In this document: positions 45,856 to 57,737 of the stretch, one piece after another | Layout of the letters: each line of letters begins with the position of its first letter | How positions within the stretch are numbered: the stretch's first letter is position 1 | Source of the DNA: Hygrocybe punicea | Lineage: Eukaryota; Basidiomycota; Agaricomycetes; Agaricales; Hygrophoraceae | Direction: 5' to 3' | Length of the DNA stretch: 64,000 bases | NCBI GenBank assembly: GCA_963556145.1 | Contig: OY744461.1 | Span: 7,574,891-7,638,890 of the forward strand | Program-made: the position numbers and the translations under genes | Notes under the pieces: generated by a model | The model's database searches: none | The model's input: the letters and a program-made list of their open reading frames with translations, nothing else | What the model was told of the DNA's origin: nothing

Positions 45856-48800
45856 CTATAAGAACCCGTAAATACACAACACCAGAAGCACACTCATCAC
45901 ACACACCGCCTCCGCAGCATTGGACATTAACCAATTGACCAGTCGCACTATCTCCCGTGGCGCGTTAATAGCACGATCCTGAGGGAGTAAGTCCTCAACA
46001 GTTTTGACAGATCGGATCGGTCCAGGCAGGCGTGTCAAGTCTGATAACTTGTTCGCAAAGCAGGTGAATTCTTGAATAGAGAGGGTCGATAAACGAGCGA
46101 ACAACCACACCTGCCAATGATACTCACCGTAATCACCAACTACCGCAATGAAGTGATCTTTTCCTCGTGCGGTATGCAGGATCAAGGTGCAGCTGAGCTG
46201 TTTCGAGCGGGTATTGAGTCGCGCAGCCGAATCCTTGTCCACACAAGCCGTCAAAGTAATAGATATATTCTCGTCAGGAAGGATAAGGCCCTAATGTCAC
46301 GGTCAATGTGACGTTCAGCACCGTCATGAATAAAACTAACGGCCATAGGTTCAATTTGCAACCATCCAGGATCTGTGATGGAGGTGAGCACCGGTAGATA
46401 CACCCACGAAAGTTACTTACGTATAGACATTCCTGGCTCAGCCGGGACAAAACGGTAGACACAGGGAACCTGCACGACCAATGAGTGGACATTTTGACTT
46501 TAATGATCGGGTGTAAATGTAGACCTTGCCGAGGTTCTGCACGACTACGATCCTGGGGACGGAGCGTTTGTAACTGCATACAGACAATTGAACAACTGAA
46601 GTAATCATGGACATTCGGCAGGCTCACGAGACCTTTCCAAAGTCAACAGTTGGAGGATTTATCCAGATGTTGGGACGTTCCTGGGAGTGTCGCAGATCTG
46701 CCATTGATTGGTAGAAATTACGGACGGCAGTATCGTAGAGTGTCCTGTCAAAAACATCGATCTATCGTTCGTGTTAGGTTACTGCATGCCGTCGATGATT
46801 AGCACGTACTATGACGGTGAGGTCTGCTGAAACAGGTCGATGATCGCTCATTGTGATTTCTGGGTGACCAGAATATGAATATTGTTGAATAATTGACGAC
46901 GGGCAGCCCGCATAGAGAATGCGGTCAGTCCACGCAGGCTTCCTCCTACAATTTCAAAAGAATCTGACGTTGGCACCCATGTGAAGAGGAACAATTTATG
47001 ATGAAATTTACTTGATATCATATCCCAGCTCATCCGTCAGCAGACCTGCGCCAAAACGATATGTCCTAGTATATCCGATATCAGGAAGTAGCGTAGCGAG
47101 AACGATAGGGAAGACAAACGGGAGATGCGTGATCGGAAATTCAGAAAAGATGTTAAATGCTTTCTGCGTTCGCATAACATCGGTCAACTGCAGCTTAACT
47201 ATGAAAATCAACCAATGGCGAATAATGTCATTGCGACACAGACCTGGTCATATTTTAACAAAATATTGATCTTACCAACCCACTCCGAACTTAATATGCC
47301 TCTGACGTCCGCATCTGGGATATCTATGCGGTAATTCAGGTCTGAATGTCATGCAGAAAAAATGTTTGTCACGACGTCAGATGAATGGGAACTTGTGGGG
47401 GAACTCAATGCTAACCTCCCTGACATGGCGCAGTTGAGACTCCTCAATTCTCAGCGCGAATTCTTAAGGGACGTACCATCCAGAACAAAACATCGGTTTC
47501 GTAAATGTTTGTCGATGGCATAACCGATGTTGATGTTTTCTCAAGATCATCTAGGTATTCTTCAGATTGGAACCGAAGCCTTTTTGAAAGTTCTTGAAAG
47601 TCTGTATTGCGCTTCTCCGCCATTTCGTCAAATGCTGCCAGGTGAGAGTTCACAAAGGTGAATGTGGTGGAACAAGGTGTCTGTACTTCAACAGTGGATG
47701 GCGGTGTGAAAATTAGGCGTAGTGCGGTGGCGCCTTTGTTCCCCTGAGTATCATTGTCATGTCTGAATGCTCATATGATAGCATCAAAGAAAAAGGGTTG
47801 CCGTACCATCACGCCCATAATTCCGACACCAGCAGAACATGACTTTATATCATGAAAACATGGTCTCAAAATCTTCTTCACGAAGATAATAAGCAACATC
47901 CCAACCAATTGTTTGGAGGCCAGCTAATGATTGCCATTAGCTATATCAACAATAACCATACCTCTAACTACCACAAACCTTGTCATAAAAAACTGCCTTC
48001 TCTCCCAAAGCAGCGAACAAGGCTAAACACCACGCATCCTCCTTTTCGGTGCTCGTCGAATAGAGCAATGCTTCTGCAGAAAGGTCCAATTCTTGGAACG
48101 CAAATACAAACATGTCAGGATCACTTTCATGATCGTCACCCTTGGCTGGCGTCGGCTGTGTGGTTGCTTTTGTCGATGGCGATACGATGGCTTGCGGGAT
48201 GACTGCAACAATCGAATGCATTCGACTGTAAATGACGGTATCATAAGACACATTAACCGCACCGTATTGCAAAAGATTTTGAAAAGGCCACGCGGAAGGG
48301 GATACAACACCGGACGTCTCTGTTTCCCTTTCACATTGCGTCTGCGCTTGAACCATGGGAGCTTGAAAAAGCGAATATCCTCTTACCCAAGGCGACAGAT
48401 CTTGGGACGGTAATTTTCCGTTGACGTTGAAGGTTCCCAGATGAATACTGGGGCAATCGGAATATAAACGACGAATATAACGTAAAATTCCCGTACCTGA
48501 TGCTTCGACTCGGAAAGGCAGAATTCTTGATACAGGCTTCCCGCGCTGCGTTACGCACCCAATCATCTCTGATTAATTGAATGTCTGACACATCGTCTCC
48601 CGGTAGGCCCGCCGCTGAGGGCGAAAGGCGAGCGTGGAGGGGCTGGTGTGCAATGCGGAGATCCAAAGGAGACGATGATGATGCTACTCAATAACAGAAT
48701 GCAAACAACCATCTTCATATAGGAAGCAGGGGTGATGTTGAGGAAGCCGACGCACATATTAAGAAAGGCCAGCCTTGCGGAGAGTAAAGTGCAAGCCATG

Positions 48801-49658
48801 AATGGGTTTTCGCAGGGGTTTCCGTAGCAGCTGTACATAGCGTCAATTTGGTAAAGATTCTCCATTGCCCTGAACGATATACCATAGATGGCCTTCAGCC
48901 GTTTACATTCCCCAACAACTGATCGCAAACGTTCCACATCGTCGGTGAGAAGCGTTACTGTCTCTGAATTATCTCCTGGACTTGAATTGATTGTCAGGAT
49001 GAACCCTGTCGCGTTGATGACACTTGTCAGTGGAACAGTATGTGCGAAAGATTGCTTGAATGAAGGACATGTACCTGAACCTGGCACAGACGCCAAAGCA
49101 GGAGTACGGTAGTCAATTGTTCTTTGTCGTGTCTGGGTAATAGTGATGGAAAAATTGCCAACAATTGGGAAGACGCAGGAAACTTCAAGACTTTCACGCG
49201 TCAATTTCAAGACGGGTTTGAGGATGATTATACTACAGGAGCATAACCAAAGTTAGCCCCAGAATCGCGACAGGAAGTGCTAGTCAGGGAATAGGTTCGA
49301 TCGCTGATTGTTAAGCCAGTTAGCCAAACTTTGGACAAACCTGGCTCAACTCAACTAATCCTCGGTAGGATGTACACTACGACGGATGTACGTACCTTCC
49401 CTCTTCACGTTCGTCCTCATCCTTGTGAACGACTATTGCAAGAATTCTTTTCATATTGGCGTAAAATTCCCGGCCCTCTGTGCCAGGTAATGAAGCTACA
49501 GCAGCAAGGTTTGAGAGACGGTCATCAGAAGCAGAAGAATTGGGATAAGAGTTCTGTGTGTCATGATCCAACAGCGGCACGGTGGTGGTATCCAAAATAA
49601 GTTTCAATTCCTCCGAGGGCCGAAGAATTTGTCGAAACACGTTCTCATATTCAGCCAT
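45856..49658 (-). CDS. OCRL/INPP5B-type inositol polyphosphate 5-phosphatase
   Basis: Removes the 5-phosphate of PI(4,5)P2 or inositol polyphosphates. Multi-exon. From the ATG at 49658: MAEYENVFRQILRPSEELKL (PH-like N-terminal region, continuing through PIVGNFSITITQTRQRTIDY); linker DVSDIQLIRDDWVRNAAREA; catalytic domain IHLGTFNVNGKLPSQDLSPW, FVFAFQELDLSAEALL, GVMGNKGATALRL, FVNSHLAAFDEMAEKR, DVLFWM+GDLNYRIDIPDAD, RTQKAFNIFSEFPITHLP, TYRFGAGLLTDELGYDIK, RKPAWTDRIL, SGHPEITMSDHRPVSADLTV; ASH-like region NIWINPPTVDFGKV; and the C-terminal OCRL tail ARGKDHFIAVVGDYGE, TRLPGPIRS, APREIVRLVNWLMS. The GD of the catalytic WMGDLNYR motif is supplied by a 4-nt microexon at 47416-47419. All catalytic motifs are present, so the gene looks intact. 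It ends in a hydrophobic AAEAVCVMSVLLVLCIYGFL stretch, possibly a tail anchor. Confidence 0.87.
47416..47419 (-). other. 4-nt microexon (GGAG) of the 5-phosphatase gene
   Basis: On the minus strand, ...TTCTGGATG | GTACGTCCC...GCCATGTCAG | GGAG | GTTAGCATT...GACATTCAG | ACCTGAATTACCGC. Introns are 47420-47476 (57 nt) and 47342-47415 (74 nt). With the microexon the product reads FWMGDLNYR, the universal motif. Without it, the frame hits a stop directly (ATG ACC TGA). Confidence 0.8.
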
Positions 49659-50063
49659 GCCGAGCCTTGAGGCTGAGAATGTGGAGCAGCGACTCGCCGA
49701 GAGGCTCAAAGGTAGATCTGCTTTACAAGTACTCCGTGACGGGTTACATTGTGACACCGTGACGGTGGTGACGAATTTCTCACGTTTCCCCACAGTTGTA
49801 ACTTATTATTTGATTCAGCTTTCAGCCCAATATTAATGCTGGCGAAATTGGAGATGTGTACAGGGTAGAACAGCTCATAAGCTTTAAGCTTAAGAAACGA
49901 TATTATCCAGACTCTGGACTCTAATCTGTTCCGGAATCGAGCGCTCTCGTGATCATCACGGGTTGATTCCCTTCCACCCGGACTGGTATATAAACAGCCC
50001 AATAAACAGCCCAGAAGTGAGCATACGACGTTCCCCAAACAACTTCATACTACCAATATCACC
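49659..50063. promoter_or_regulatory. Divergent promoter region
   Basis: Lies between the start of the minus-strand 5-phosphatase gene and the start of the plus-strand HABP4-like gene. A TATATAAAC box-like sequence at 49986-49994 lies about 75 bp before the ATG at 50064 and is a likely TATA element for the plus-strand gene. Confidence 0.45.
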
Positions 50064-50731
50064 ATGACCCGTACCGAGCGTTCCGCCTTCCCTCGCGCCG
50101 TGGTGAGAGACCGTTCGGTGTCCAGGACAGGACTCGACAAGTCCGTCCGCAAGAACGGCGCTGGGCAGCACAATTGGGGCAGCATCACCGACGAAGCTGA
50201 GTTCACTGCACTGGAAGACGAAGAACTGGACCTTTCTGCAGAGGTAACTGGATTTTACAACTCTGGAAGTGAGTACCTTGTACCTGAGGTCTAAGCTTGC
50301 CTTAACGCTGGGATTCAGAGAAACGTACGAATAGGCCTGGAGTACAGGGAACCGCCCCCGGTCCGCTCTCCAATGAAGACGTAGTGAATGCTAAGCAGTT
50401 CAGGAGGACGGCGCTCAAGAACGACGGTGAACGTGTCCCTTTTCGGTCAACTTGATTCATAACTCACTGACAATGTAGAAATTGACCTCGCTGCCATTGC
50501 TCGTACCTCTGCAGCGGTGTCTTATTCCCCACCCGGCAAGACTATATCCATCACTAATGACGCGAATGTACGTCGATCTTTATTCACCACCGTTTTTGGC
50601 TCAGGTTGTATACATCCTGACTGCGTCGTCGTGTTAGACCGTGGTTCTGGGCTCGGCATAATGGACACTAATAATTTCAGACAGAAAAAAGACTGCCATT
50701 CTCGCTGAACGGCGTTCTCGCAAGAGTCTGA
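50064..50731 (+). CDS. Small HABP4/Stm1-like RNA-binding protein
   Basis: Exons 50064-50268, 50319-50426, 50479-50567 and 50681-50731 join to 150 aa, with all introns GT..AG. The core KNGAGQHNWGSITDEAEF matches the motif seen at the start of the hyaluronan/mRNA-binding (HABP4/PAI-RBP1) domain. In that family it follows an Arg-rich leader, seen here as RAVVRDRSVSRTGLDKSVRK. The middle part is acidic (ALEDEELDLSAEV), and a second block (EIDLAAIARTSAAVSYSPPG) is common to small basidiomycete homologues. The proposed role is ribosome or mRNA association under stress, by analogy only. The last exon could use an alternative acceptor 4 nt downstream that changes the final residues. Confidence 0.65.
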
Positions 50732-51647
50732 ACAAGTTAACAGCTGTACAATTAGCCTTTTGTATTTTGTACCTCTCAGAGCAACGAAGTGGTTTATCTG
50801 AGTTGATTCTAATCGACTTTGCTTAAGGAGCACGTGAATAGCCAGATATCGGAGCTTGTTCAGTCCGGCTTCAAGCCAGGAGAGAATAAGTCCATGTGAA
50901 ATTTTTTGTGTGTACAATTGGTTACAAACCAAAAATAGTGTACTAGGGGGGGAAGGTGGGTAAACTCTTAGAATAAAAAATAATTTGTTAGGACCTGGGT
51001 GAGTGATTTGATGAGCAATGAAAAGAGGAAACCAGATATCTTGGGTACGCTACCTGGGTGAGGTGATGTGGTGAGCAATGAGGAGGGTGAGACACCTCCT
51101 ATTGTCTGAAACACAATTTGAACCTCGACCCAAGATAGGAGAGGAGGTACGCCTGCATGGAGGGATACGGCAAGATTTCAGGATGGGAAATGCAAGGCGA
51201 TGGTCCCGGAGTGCGTGAGCGCTTGTCCATTAGACTTGCGTAAAAATTATTTTTTAAACTCGAGTAAACAGGCAAATCCACTTGTACCGCCACAAGTCTA
51301 TGGAAGGCAGGACTGATCTGCTCTGAAACATGATGCTATTTGTGATAGCCAAAGGCGATAGTGTATGGACCCCCGTGCATCAGTAAAACTACATATCCCC
51401 TTTTTGGGCCCTTTTCACCTTTTCCAAGGGGAAAAAGGGGGAAAAGGTGAAAAGAGTTTCACCTTTTCCATGCCGAGTCCCTTAGCCTGGAAAAGGTCAA
51501 ACCTCTCGTAAAAGTAGATAAAACGCACATAAAAAAGTTCTCTAAATTGCGTGATCCTACTTTTGCAGGCATTTCTGTGAAAATTTTATAAGTAAAGAAA
51601 TGCCATATATAATATTGATCATTCCTGGGTCATTTCATAAAATAATC
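50732..51647. other. No gene; includes a short inverted A/T-G/C repeat
   Basis: 51405-51480 has CTTTTCACCTTTTCC and its inverse GGAAAAGGTGAAAAG close together, followed by another TTTCACCTTTTCC. Nothing else was recognised. 51000-51120 has two GGTGA(T)xTGAGCAATGA segments in tandem. Confidence 0.45.
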
Positions 51648-52365
51648 ATTGCAGTTTTCAAAAGTCATGACCTTTTGAAAAATAAATCTTTTAAAGAGGA
51701 AGACCCTAGTGAAATTGATAACTCATGAAATACTTCACTAAATTGCATAGTTTGACAGGGAGAGTTTGTCTATGTTCTAAGGGCTATCTTTCTCTGTATT
51801 TACATTTTTAAAATATATGGTATGTAGAGAGTTATAGGTGAATTGTTGCTTTCAGTCATCTCAACTTATACAATGAATATCTCTGCAGGAAATGCTTGGA
51901 TTGACATGGTTGTGGAGAGAAATTTATTCTATTTTTCAAGGGCTACAAGGGCCCATACCATGTTTTTCCATATTTTGGATTATTGTAATGTTATTTATAC
52001 AGAGGACATTTTTGTGTAATTCTCCTTCAAACTTTCAAAATATGGAAAAACACGGTATGGGCCCTTGTAGCCCTTGAAAAATAGAATAAATTTCTCTCCA
52101 CAACCATGTCAATCCAAGCATTTCCTGCAGAGATATTCATTGTATAAGTTGAGATGACTGAAAGCAACAATTCACCTATAACTCTCTACATACCATATAT
52201 TTTAAAAATGTAAATACAGAGAAAGATAGCCCTTAGAACATAGACAAACTCTCCCTGTCAAACTATGCAATTTAGTGAAGTATTTCATGAGTTATCAATT
52301 TCACTAGGGTCTTCCTCTTTAAAAGATTTATTTTTCAAAAGGTCATGACTTTTGAAAACTGCAAT
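51648..52365. mobile_element. Foldback element, 718 bp, copy 3
   Basis: Arms 51648-51976 and 52037-52365 (329 bp each) with a 60-bp centre. Ends ATTGCAGTTTTC / GAAAACTGCAAT. It shares the arm motifs TCTAAGGGCTATCT, GGATTGACATGGTTGTGGAG and TTTTCAAGGGCTACAAG with the 816-bp copies but is a different subfamily. Only a few arm mismatches are seen, for example CATACCATGTTTT against CATACCGTGTTTT. Confidence 0.78.
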
Positions 52366-52499
52366 AAATCATTTTTATTAGACTATAATACATATACAAT
52401 AATACTAATAAATTGTTATTATGGTTCTGTCAAGCAAATAAGTCATTACAGGAACTAAGAAATGAATCAAAGCAAAGCAAAGTAAACTTATATGTGTTG

Positions 52500-53270
52500 G
52501 ACTTATATATGTGTTGAGGTCACGCACGGACCATTTGGCAAAGTTTGGCAAAATGGAGTGCCAAATATTTTCACTTAGTTGCCACTTTCGGTAAGTCCAG
52601 ACTTTGTCACTGGACAACACGGCAACAGGATGATGGCATCGATAAGAAGAGGTGTGAGACCACCCGGGCTAATAAGGTACGTCTCCAACTGCCTCACCAT
52701 CCCCAATCCCCACTAACCAGGGCAGGACGGCACATAGAAGATGATGCCACCACCATGGCCAACTGGCGACAACTACAACCACTGCCTACTGGCAGAAGCA
52801 GCTGGATGACGACGATGACCACCGCTGCTAACTGGCAGCAGAACGATAATGACTGCAACCATGACCGCTCCCAACTAGCAGCAGCAAGCAAGAGGATGGT
52901 GACGGCGGCCACCAGCAGTGCCAACTGGTGGCAGCAAGTAGGGCAATTACGATGGTAGTGGCCACCAGCACTGCCAACTGGCAGCAGCAAGCAGGGCAAC
53001 GATGATGACGACCGCTGTCACCACTGCCACCTGGCAGCAGCAGCAGGATGACGATGACAACGACCCACCACCCACTGGCAGCGACAGCCGCAGGATGACA
53101 TTGGCCATCACCACCACCAACTGAGGCCAGCAGCAGCAGCACCGGGATGTCACTGTGCCACAATTGGCAGCAGCAGTGGGGTGACAACCATGACCACAAG
53201 TGCGACCACCCACTGGTGGTGGCGGTGAGATGACGATGATGGTTGCACCGAAAGACTAGCAAGGACAATG
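52500..53270. repeat. CAACTGGCAGCAGCA-rich triplet array
   Basis: Irregular repeats of CCAACTGGCAGCAGCAAGCAGG-like segments mixed with GATGACGACGACC triplets between 52735 and 53225. Open frames on both strands are artefacts of the triplets. Confidence 0.65.
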
Positions 53271-53339
53271 GAGGGCTTCAACTTACTGTCTATAATTAAT
53301 TATTGATTCAATCCAAGTAACTCTTTTTTAAAAGGACTC

Positions 53340-53560
53340 TGGCTAGAAAAAAGTGTTGAAAGGTAATTCAAAAAAAGTATGACAACCCAAGAAAAAAGAG
53401 TCAAAAGGTATGAGAGAAAAAAAAGTACAAGAACTTTAAACTTTTTTAAGCTGCTCAAGTACCAAAAGGTGAAAAAGCCTGATAAAAAGTTGGCAAAAAA
53501 GTTGAGAAAAAAGGTCAAGGTGTTAAAAGTGCAAAAAAGGGGATGTAAATTTACTGATGT
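53340..53560. repeat. AAAAAG-rich low-complexity sequence
   Basis: Dense A-tract purine sequence on + that gives a Lys-rich spurious frame. Confidence 0.6.
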
Positions 53561-53724
53561 GTACACCTCTTTATCAATATTCATAGTCTGCTACCATAAT
53601 TTGAATTCACAAGGTGAGTCCTGTCACAGTCATGATGCAAATGGTGAATTTCTCAACACAACAGGGAAGTGAGAAACTACATCAGCATGCAACAAGGCAT
53701 AGGTGTGCTACTCTAAGTAATTAG

Positions 53725-54030
53725 AATGGGTGGGGGGAGGCAGGGAAGGGGTGGGGAAGGTTCAGAACGGCCAGGAGGGGGTGGGAGGGTGCTGGAAAGG
53801 TTGATAAGGGCCAGGAAGGTTGAGAAGGGCCAGGAGAGGGCAGGAGGGGGCCAGGACAGTTAAGAGTCGGAAGGAATGGGAGGGGGGTTAAGAAGGGTGG
53901 GAGAGGTGGTAGGAGGGTGTGAGAGGACTTGGGGTGTTAAAAAAGCCAGGAGGGGATGGGAGAGGTGTGGAAGGGTGTGAGAGGACTTGGGGCAGGGAGG
54001 GGGGGTTAAGAATGGCTGGGAGGGGGACAT
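53725..54030. repeat. G-rich polypurine minisatellite
   Basis: Degenerate units of GGGTGGGAGGTGTGGAAGGG and AAGGGCCAGGAGGGGG. Many GGG runs on the plus strand could form G-quadruplexes. Confidence 0.7.
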
Positions 54031-54185
54031 CAGGAAAACGTGGAGACCCTGGTATAGCCAGGCAGAGTTGACAATTGCTAATCAGCCTGGATGGCTAGTA
54101 TCTAGTCTTACCCCCAATTACAATGGCTCAGAATTGTATTAGGATTAGGTTATACCATGTCATCCTGTTATATAGATATCTATTA

Positions 54186-54495
54186 TTATCATTTCAGTGC
54201 CTGAATGGCATCATTTTAGCATTTACTGGCATGATGATACAATGTGGGACACCCTATAATATCATTTCAGTGCCAGAATGGCATCATTTTAGCATTTACC
54301 GGCATAATGATACAACCTGGGAAGTCCTTATCATATTGCTGCAATAATTCTGGCAGTGCTTATGGAGTGTGATATCATTCTGATGAATAAATATCATTTC
54401 AGTGTCATTTTATCATTTACTGACATAATGATATGACCTGGTATAGAATTAGCTTATGTGGTAAATAAATATCTATCATTCTCATTTCAGGGAAC
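54186..54495. repeat. Tandem TATCATTTCAGTG repeats
   Basis: TATCATTTCAGTGCC(T/A)GAATGGCATCATTTTAGCATTTAC begins at about 54187 and 54262 (75-bp period). Shorter related units follow near 54388 and 54478. Confidence 0.65.
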
Positions 54496-54872
54496 CAGTA
54501 ATAATTTTACAAAGTAGTTTAACAGACTCAAAAAAGTTCAGTTTCAATACCAGAGCCACGGAAGCCTGAGATCATGTCATATTACCATCAAGTGACTAGA
54601 ACTCCTACATGTTCCTCATGGCTGTTCTGGCTGATGCAGCTTCCTAGGGGGACCCACTTCTTGGGCTTCATGCAAACACCATATCCCTCCTGGAAGTTAT
54701 CTTGTCAGGAAGGGTCAGTGGACAGGTCACGACTGAACTACTACTTTCTTCATGTCTAGGTGAGGAGACCTCATGTTCCGCCTTCATGGTAATCTGTCCA
54801 AGTCCCAGATCCCCATGCTTGTTGTTCATTGTTTTTTTTTTTTTTGTATCCAATTAATGTCCATTGGGGCGG

Positions 54873-55657
54873 TGTAGAGGGTCCTCGACCCTCTGAGGCT
54901 GTAATCTCGATATCTCACAAATCCACTTGAACCCGACGTCTCTAGCAATCCACACTCGAACCCGATGCAACCCGATGCATACCGACTAGCATGGCCGCTC
55001 ACGTACCTGGTCGGTCCACCTCCTTAACTCACAGAATCCAAATTATCGAAGATGGATCTCATCGGACTCGATTCCCGACTTCGGACTTGCCTTATATATG
55101 CATCCCTTCATCCTTTTGGAGATAGGTATGAATCTTTAGATTGTTTTCATGGATATTTACTTTCCCCTCCATTTTCCTGTCACCGTCGTGTTGCAACCCT
55201 CTTCTCATTTCCCTATTTCTGTTTCTCTTTGTTCTCTCTCATCGGCCGAGGACTCTCATCTGAATCTAGATAGAGAATTCTGTAGTATAAAAACGGTGCC
55301 CAAGTGCTGTCTCAAAATAAGAAATCAGTTTCCCCATTTCCTCTCTATGAGAATCAGTCTCTCAGTAAAATCCATCGCACATATTACTCATCGGTTTCCT
55401 CAACACTCTCCCCATCATTCTACCGTCTTCATCACTACATCTCTCATCACTTGACACCCGACCTGCCATACCCGACATCGTCGGCTTCATCGGCTTCGAC
55501 CGGCCTTGTTAGTTATTAGTAGTATTACTCGGCGGCTTTTTACTATTAGTTTCTTATCATTTCTTTGAAGCTTGCTAAACTATTCCCTGTCACTTTTACG
55601 CTGACACCCACCAGGTTAGGATCATTATTCCACAGCCACCCTGACCTCGCCACTACA
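54873..55657 (+). repeat. 5' LTR of the gypsy element
   Basis: 785 bp, TGTAGAGGGTCC...CCACTACA. It shares blocks with the 900-bp LTRs (GATGGATCTCATCGGACTCG, TATGCATCCCTTCATCC). TCTGGAGCCCACTGCGAGGA follows directly (55658-55677) as the primer-binding-site candidate. The 3' LTR is not in the window. Confidence 0.8.
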
Positions 55658-55987
55658 TCTGGAGCCCACTGCGAGGAATAGTCTAGCACCACCATAGCTT
55701 CTTCTTCCTGTATCCCTCCCTCTGACTGTCGTCTTCGAGATCTTCCTCGAAGAACTCTTCAAAAAGAACTCTCTTTAGCCGCCTTCGACCCGACAATTGA
55801 CGACGACTTCTTCCAGCTAGTACCCGACCACCTTGCTTGACATAACAATCTCCCGCTCATCTCAGGGTCAAACACCCCCTTATATCTTTCATCCGACAGT
55901 CTCGAATCGGTCGATATACTGATTATTATAATAACACCTGACTCATCCGATCTCAGTTCGACACCTGCATCACCTACGTCCCTGACC

Positions 55988-56581
55988 TTGACTTCGTTAG
56001 AACCTCTGTCCACGTCTTCGCTCTCGATATTGAAAACTTCGTCCTCGTCCTCGTTGCCATCCTCATCCTCGTCCCCGTCCCCGTCTTTGCCCACGCCATC
56101 ATCGTCCACGTTACCGGACCTGCCCATCATACACCCGACAACTGTTTCGTATCAGCCAAATCCTATTACAACAATGACTTCGACCTCCGGGTCTTCGACC
56201 ACTCCCCATGTTACCCCACGACAAATGCCCGCTCGTGGTCATTCTACGGCCCCGACCTTCGACGGGAACCCACTCAACCTAAGCCGCTTCTTCGAAGAAG
56301 TTGAGCTACTTGCTGCCGATGCCGGCCTCGATGACGCAGGCCGCATTAAGCATAGCTTGCGCTATGCCTCCCTTAGTGATTACGAGCTTTGGGCAAGTCT
56401 GCCTAGCGTGACCGGCACCAACTACGCGACTTTCAAAAGGAGTGTTCTCGTGCTATACCTGGGCATGGAGACGATCATCGGTACATGATGGCGGATCTCG
56501 ACCGTCTCACTCACACCAAAACCAGTTATGGCATCCGTACTCGCGCCGAACTTGGCGAATATTACTGCGAGTTCATCTGGA
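55988..56581 (+). pseudogene. gag, N-terminal part
   Basis: A Ser/Pro-rich leader (MTSLEPLSTSSLSILKTSSS) followed by the capsid region APTFDGNPLNLSRFFEEVEL, LAADAGLDDAGRIKHSLRYA, SDYELWASL. A frameshift near 56465 moves the sequence to the frame reading HRYMMADLDRLTHTKTSYGI and GELGEYYCEFIW-like residues before the element at 56582. Confidence 0.7.
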
Positions 56582-57737
56582 TAGTGTTGCCGAGGTTCAG
56601 TTCAGTCCAGTTCCAACCCTTTTTGGCGGAACTGTGAACTGAACTTTGGGTCTGGTTTGGCGCATGGCCAAACCTGGACCCAGCTGGCATCAAACCGTCT
56701 CTCCACGTTCGGTCTGGGTTCAGACGCAGTCTGAAACCCAGACCGAGGTGGGCTCACCCCATCCGTTCTCCTCGTGAATGGCAGGCACATATCAATAGAC
56801 ACGGCGCTGCACTTCGCGAGGTAGATGGGTGCTGGGGAGCCCTCCGGTGTCCCCGAGGGATGTGGAGGGACAGGGGGTCTTGTCCCATGGTCCCTGCGTG
56901 GCATTGCCAGCGCTGCTGCTGCCAACCATTGTCCTCGTTGGGGTGGTGGTATGGTTGTGGTGGTGTTGCTGCCACGGCTGCTGCTGCTGCTGTCGCCATT
57001 GCCGCTGCCACTGTTGCTGCTGCTGCTGGCATTGCTGCTGCTGCTGATGGCCATCGCTGTTGCCGTTGCCATTGCCTTGCTGGTGGTGGTGGTGGTGGTG
57101 GTGTTGCGGCTGTCCGTGTCCGTTGGCATTGGATGGCTTGGTGCAGCAGCAGCTGCTGTGGCCGGCGTTGCTGCTGTTGCCAGCGCTGCTGCTGCTGCTG
57201 CTGTCATCGTTGTTGCCGTTGCCGTTCCATCATTGTTGTTGATGTTGCCATTGCTGTTGCCACCGCTGGTGGTGGTGGTGGTGGTGGTGGTGGTGGTGGT
57301 GGTGTTGCGGCTGTCCCGCGTCCATTGGCATCACATTGGCATTGGGAACCATGGTGTGCTCGTGATGTAGTCGGGGTCGAGTTTCCTGTAACAGATAATA
57401 TTAGCAAAGGTAATATAATTGATGACACTCACCTGTGTTCATTGGCCTTGCATTGTTGCAGGGTTGGTGAAGAAAAGCTGATGGTCACATGATACCGTTT
57501 AACACGGAAAAGTAAGTAAAGAAATACGAAAAACAAATGAAATAAATACCTTAAAAATATCCGCGTTCGCGGTTTGGATGCGGTTTGGAGCCGTTCAGGA
57601 AATCTGGTTGGCCTCGAAATCCTGAACCAAACCCACGGTCCGGTTCAGCATTTGGCTGAACTTAGACTGAACCTAGGGTTTGGTTTGGGGTTTGAACCGG
57701 GTTCGGCTAGGTTCAGAACCGAACTATGGCAACACTA
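56582..57737. mobile_element. hAT-like non-autonomous element in gag, 1156 bp
   Basis: Termini TAGTGTTGCC / GGCAACACTA, flanked by the 8-bp duplications CATCTGGA (56574-56581) and CATCCGGA (57738-57745). Excision on paper rejoins the gag frame EFI(R)ISGFLL. The subterminal regions carry GGTTCAG/GAACC-rich repeats in inverted orientation (56592-56750, 57560-57730). The centre (56890-57310) is a GCTGCT/GGTGGT triplet array. Confidence 0.75.

Noticed and set aside
53379..53672. Lys-rich 97-codon frame
   Set aside because: A-tract low complexity, with no start context or family.
56825..57492. Leu/Val/Ala-rich frames suggesting membrane proteins
   Set aside because: They lie in the GCT/GGT triplet core of the hAT-like element, and the hydrophobicity comes from the triplets.
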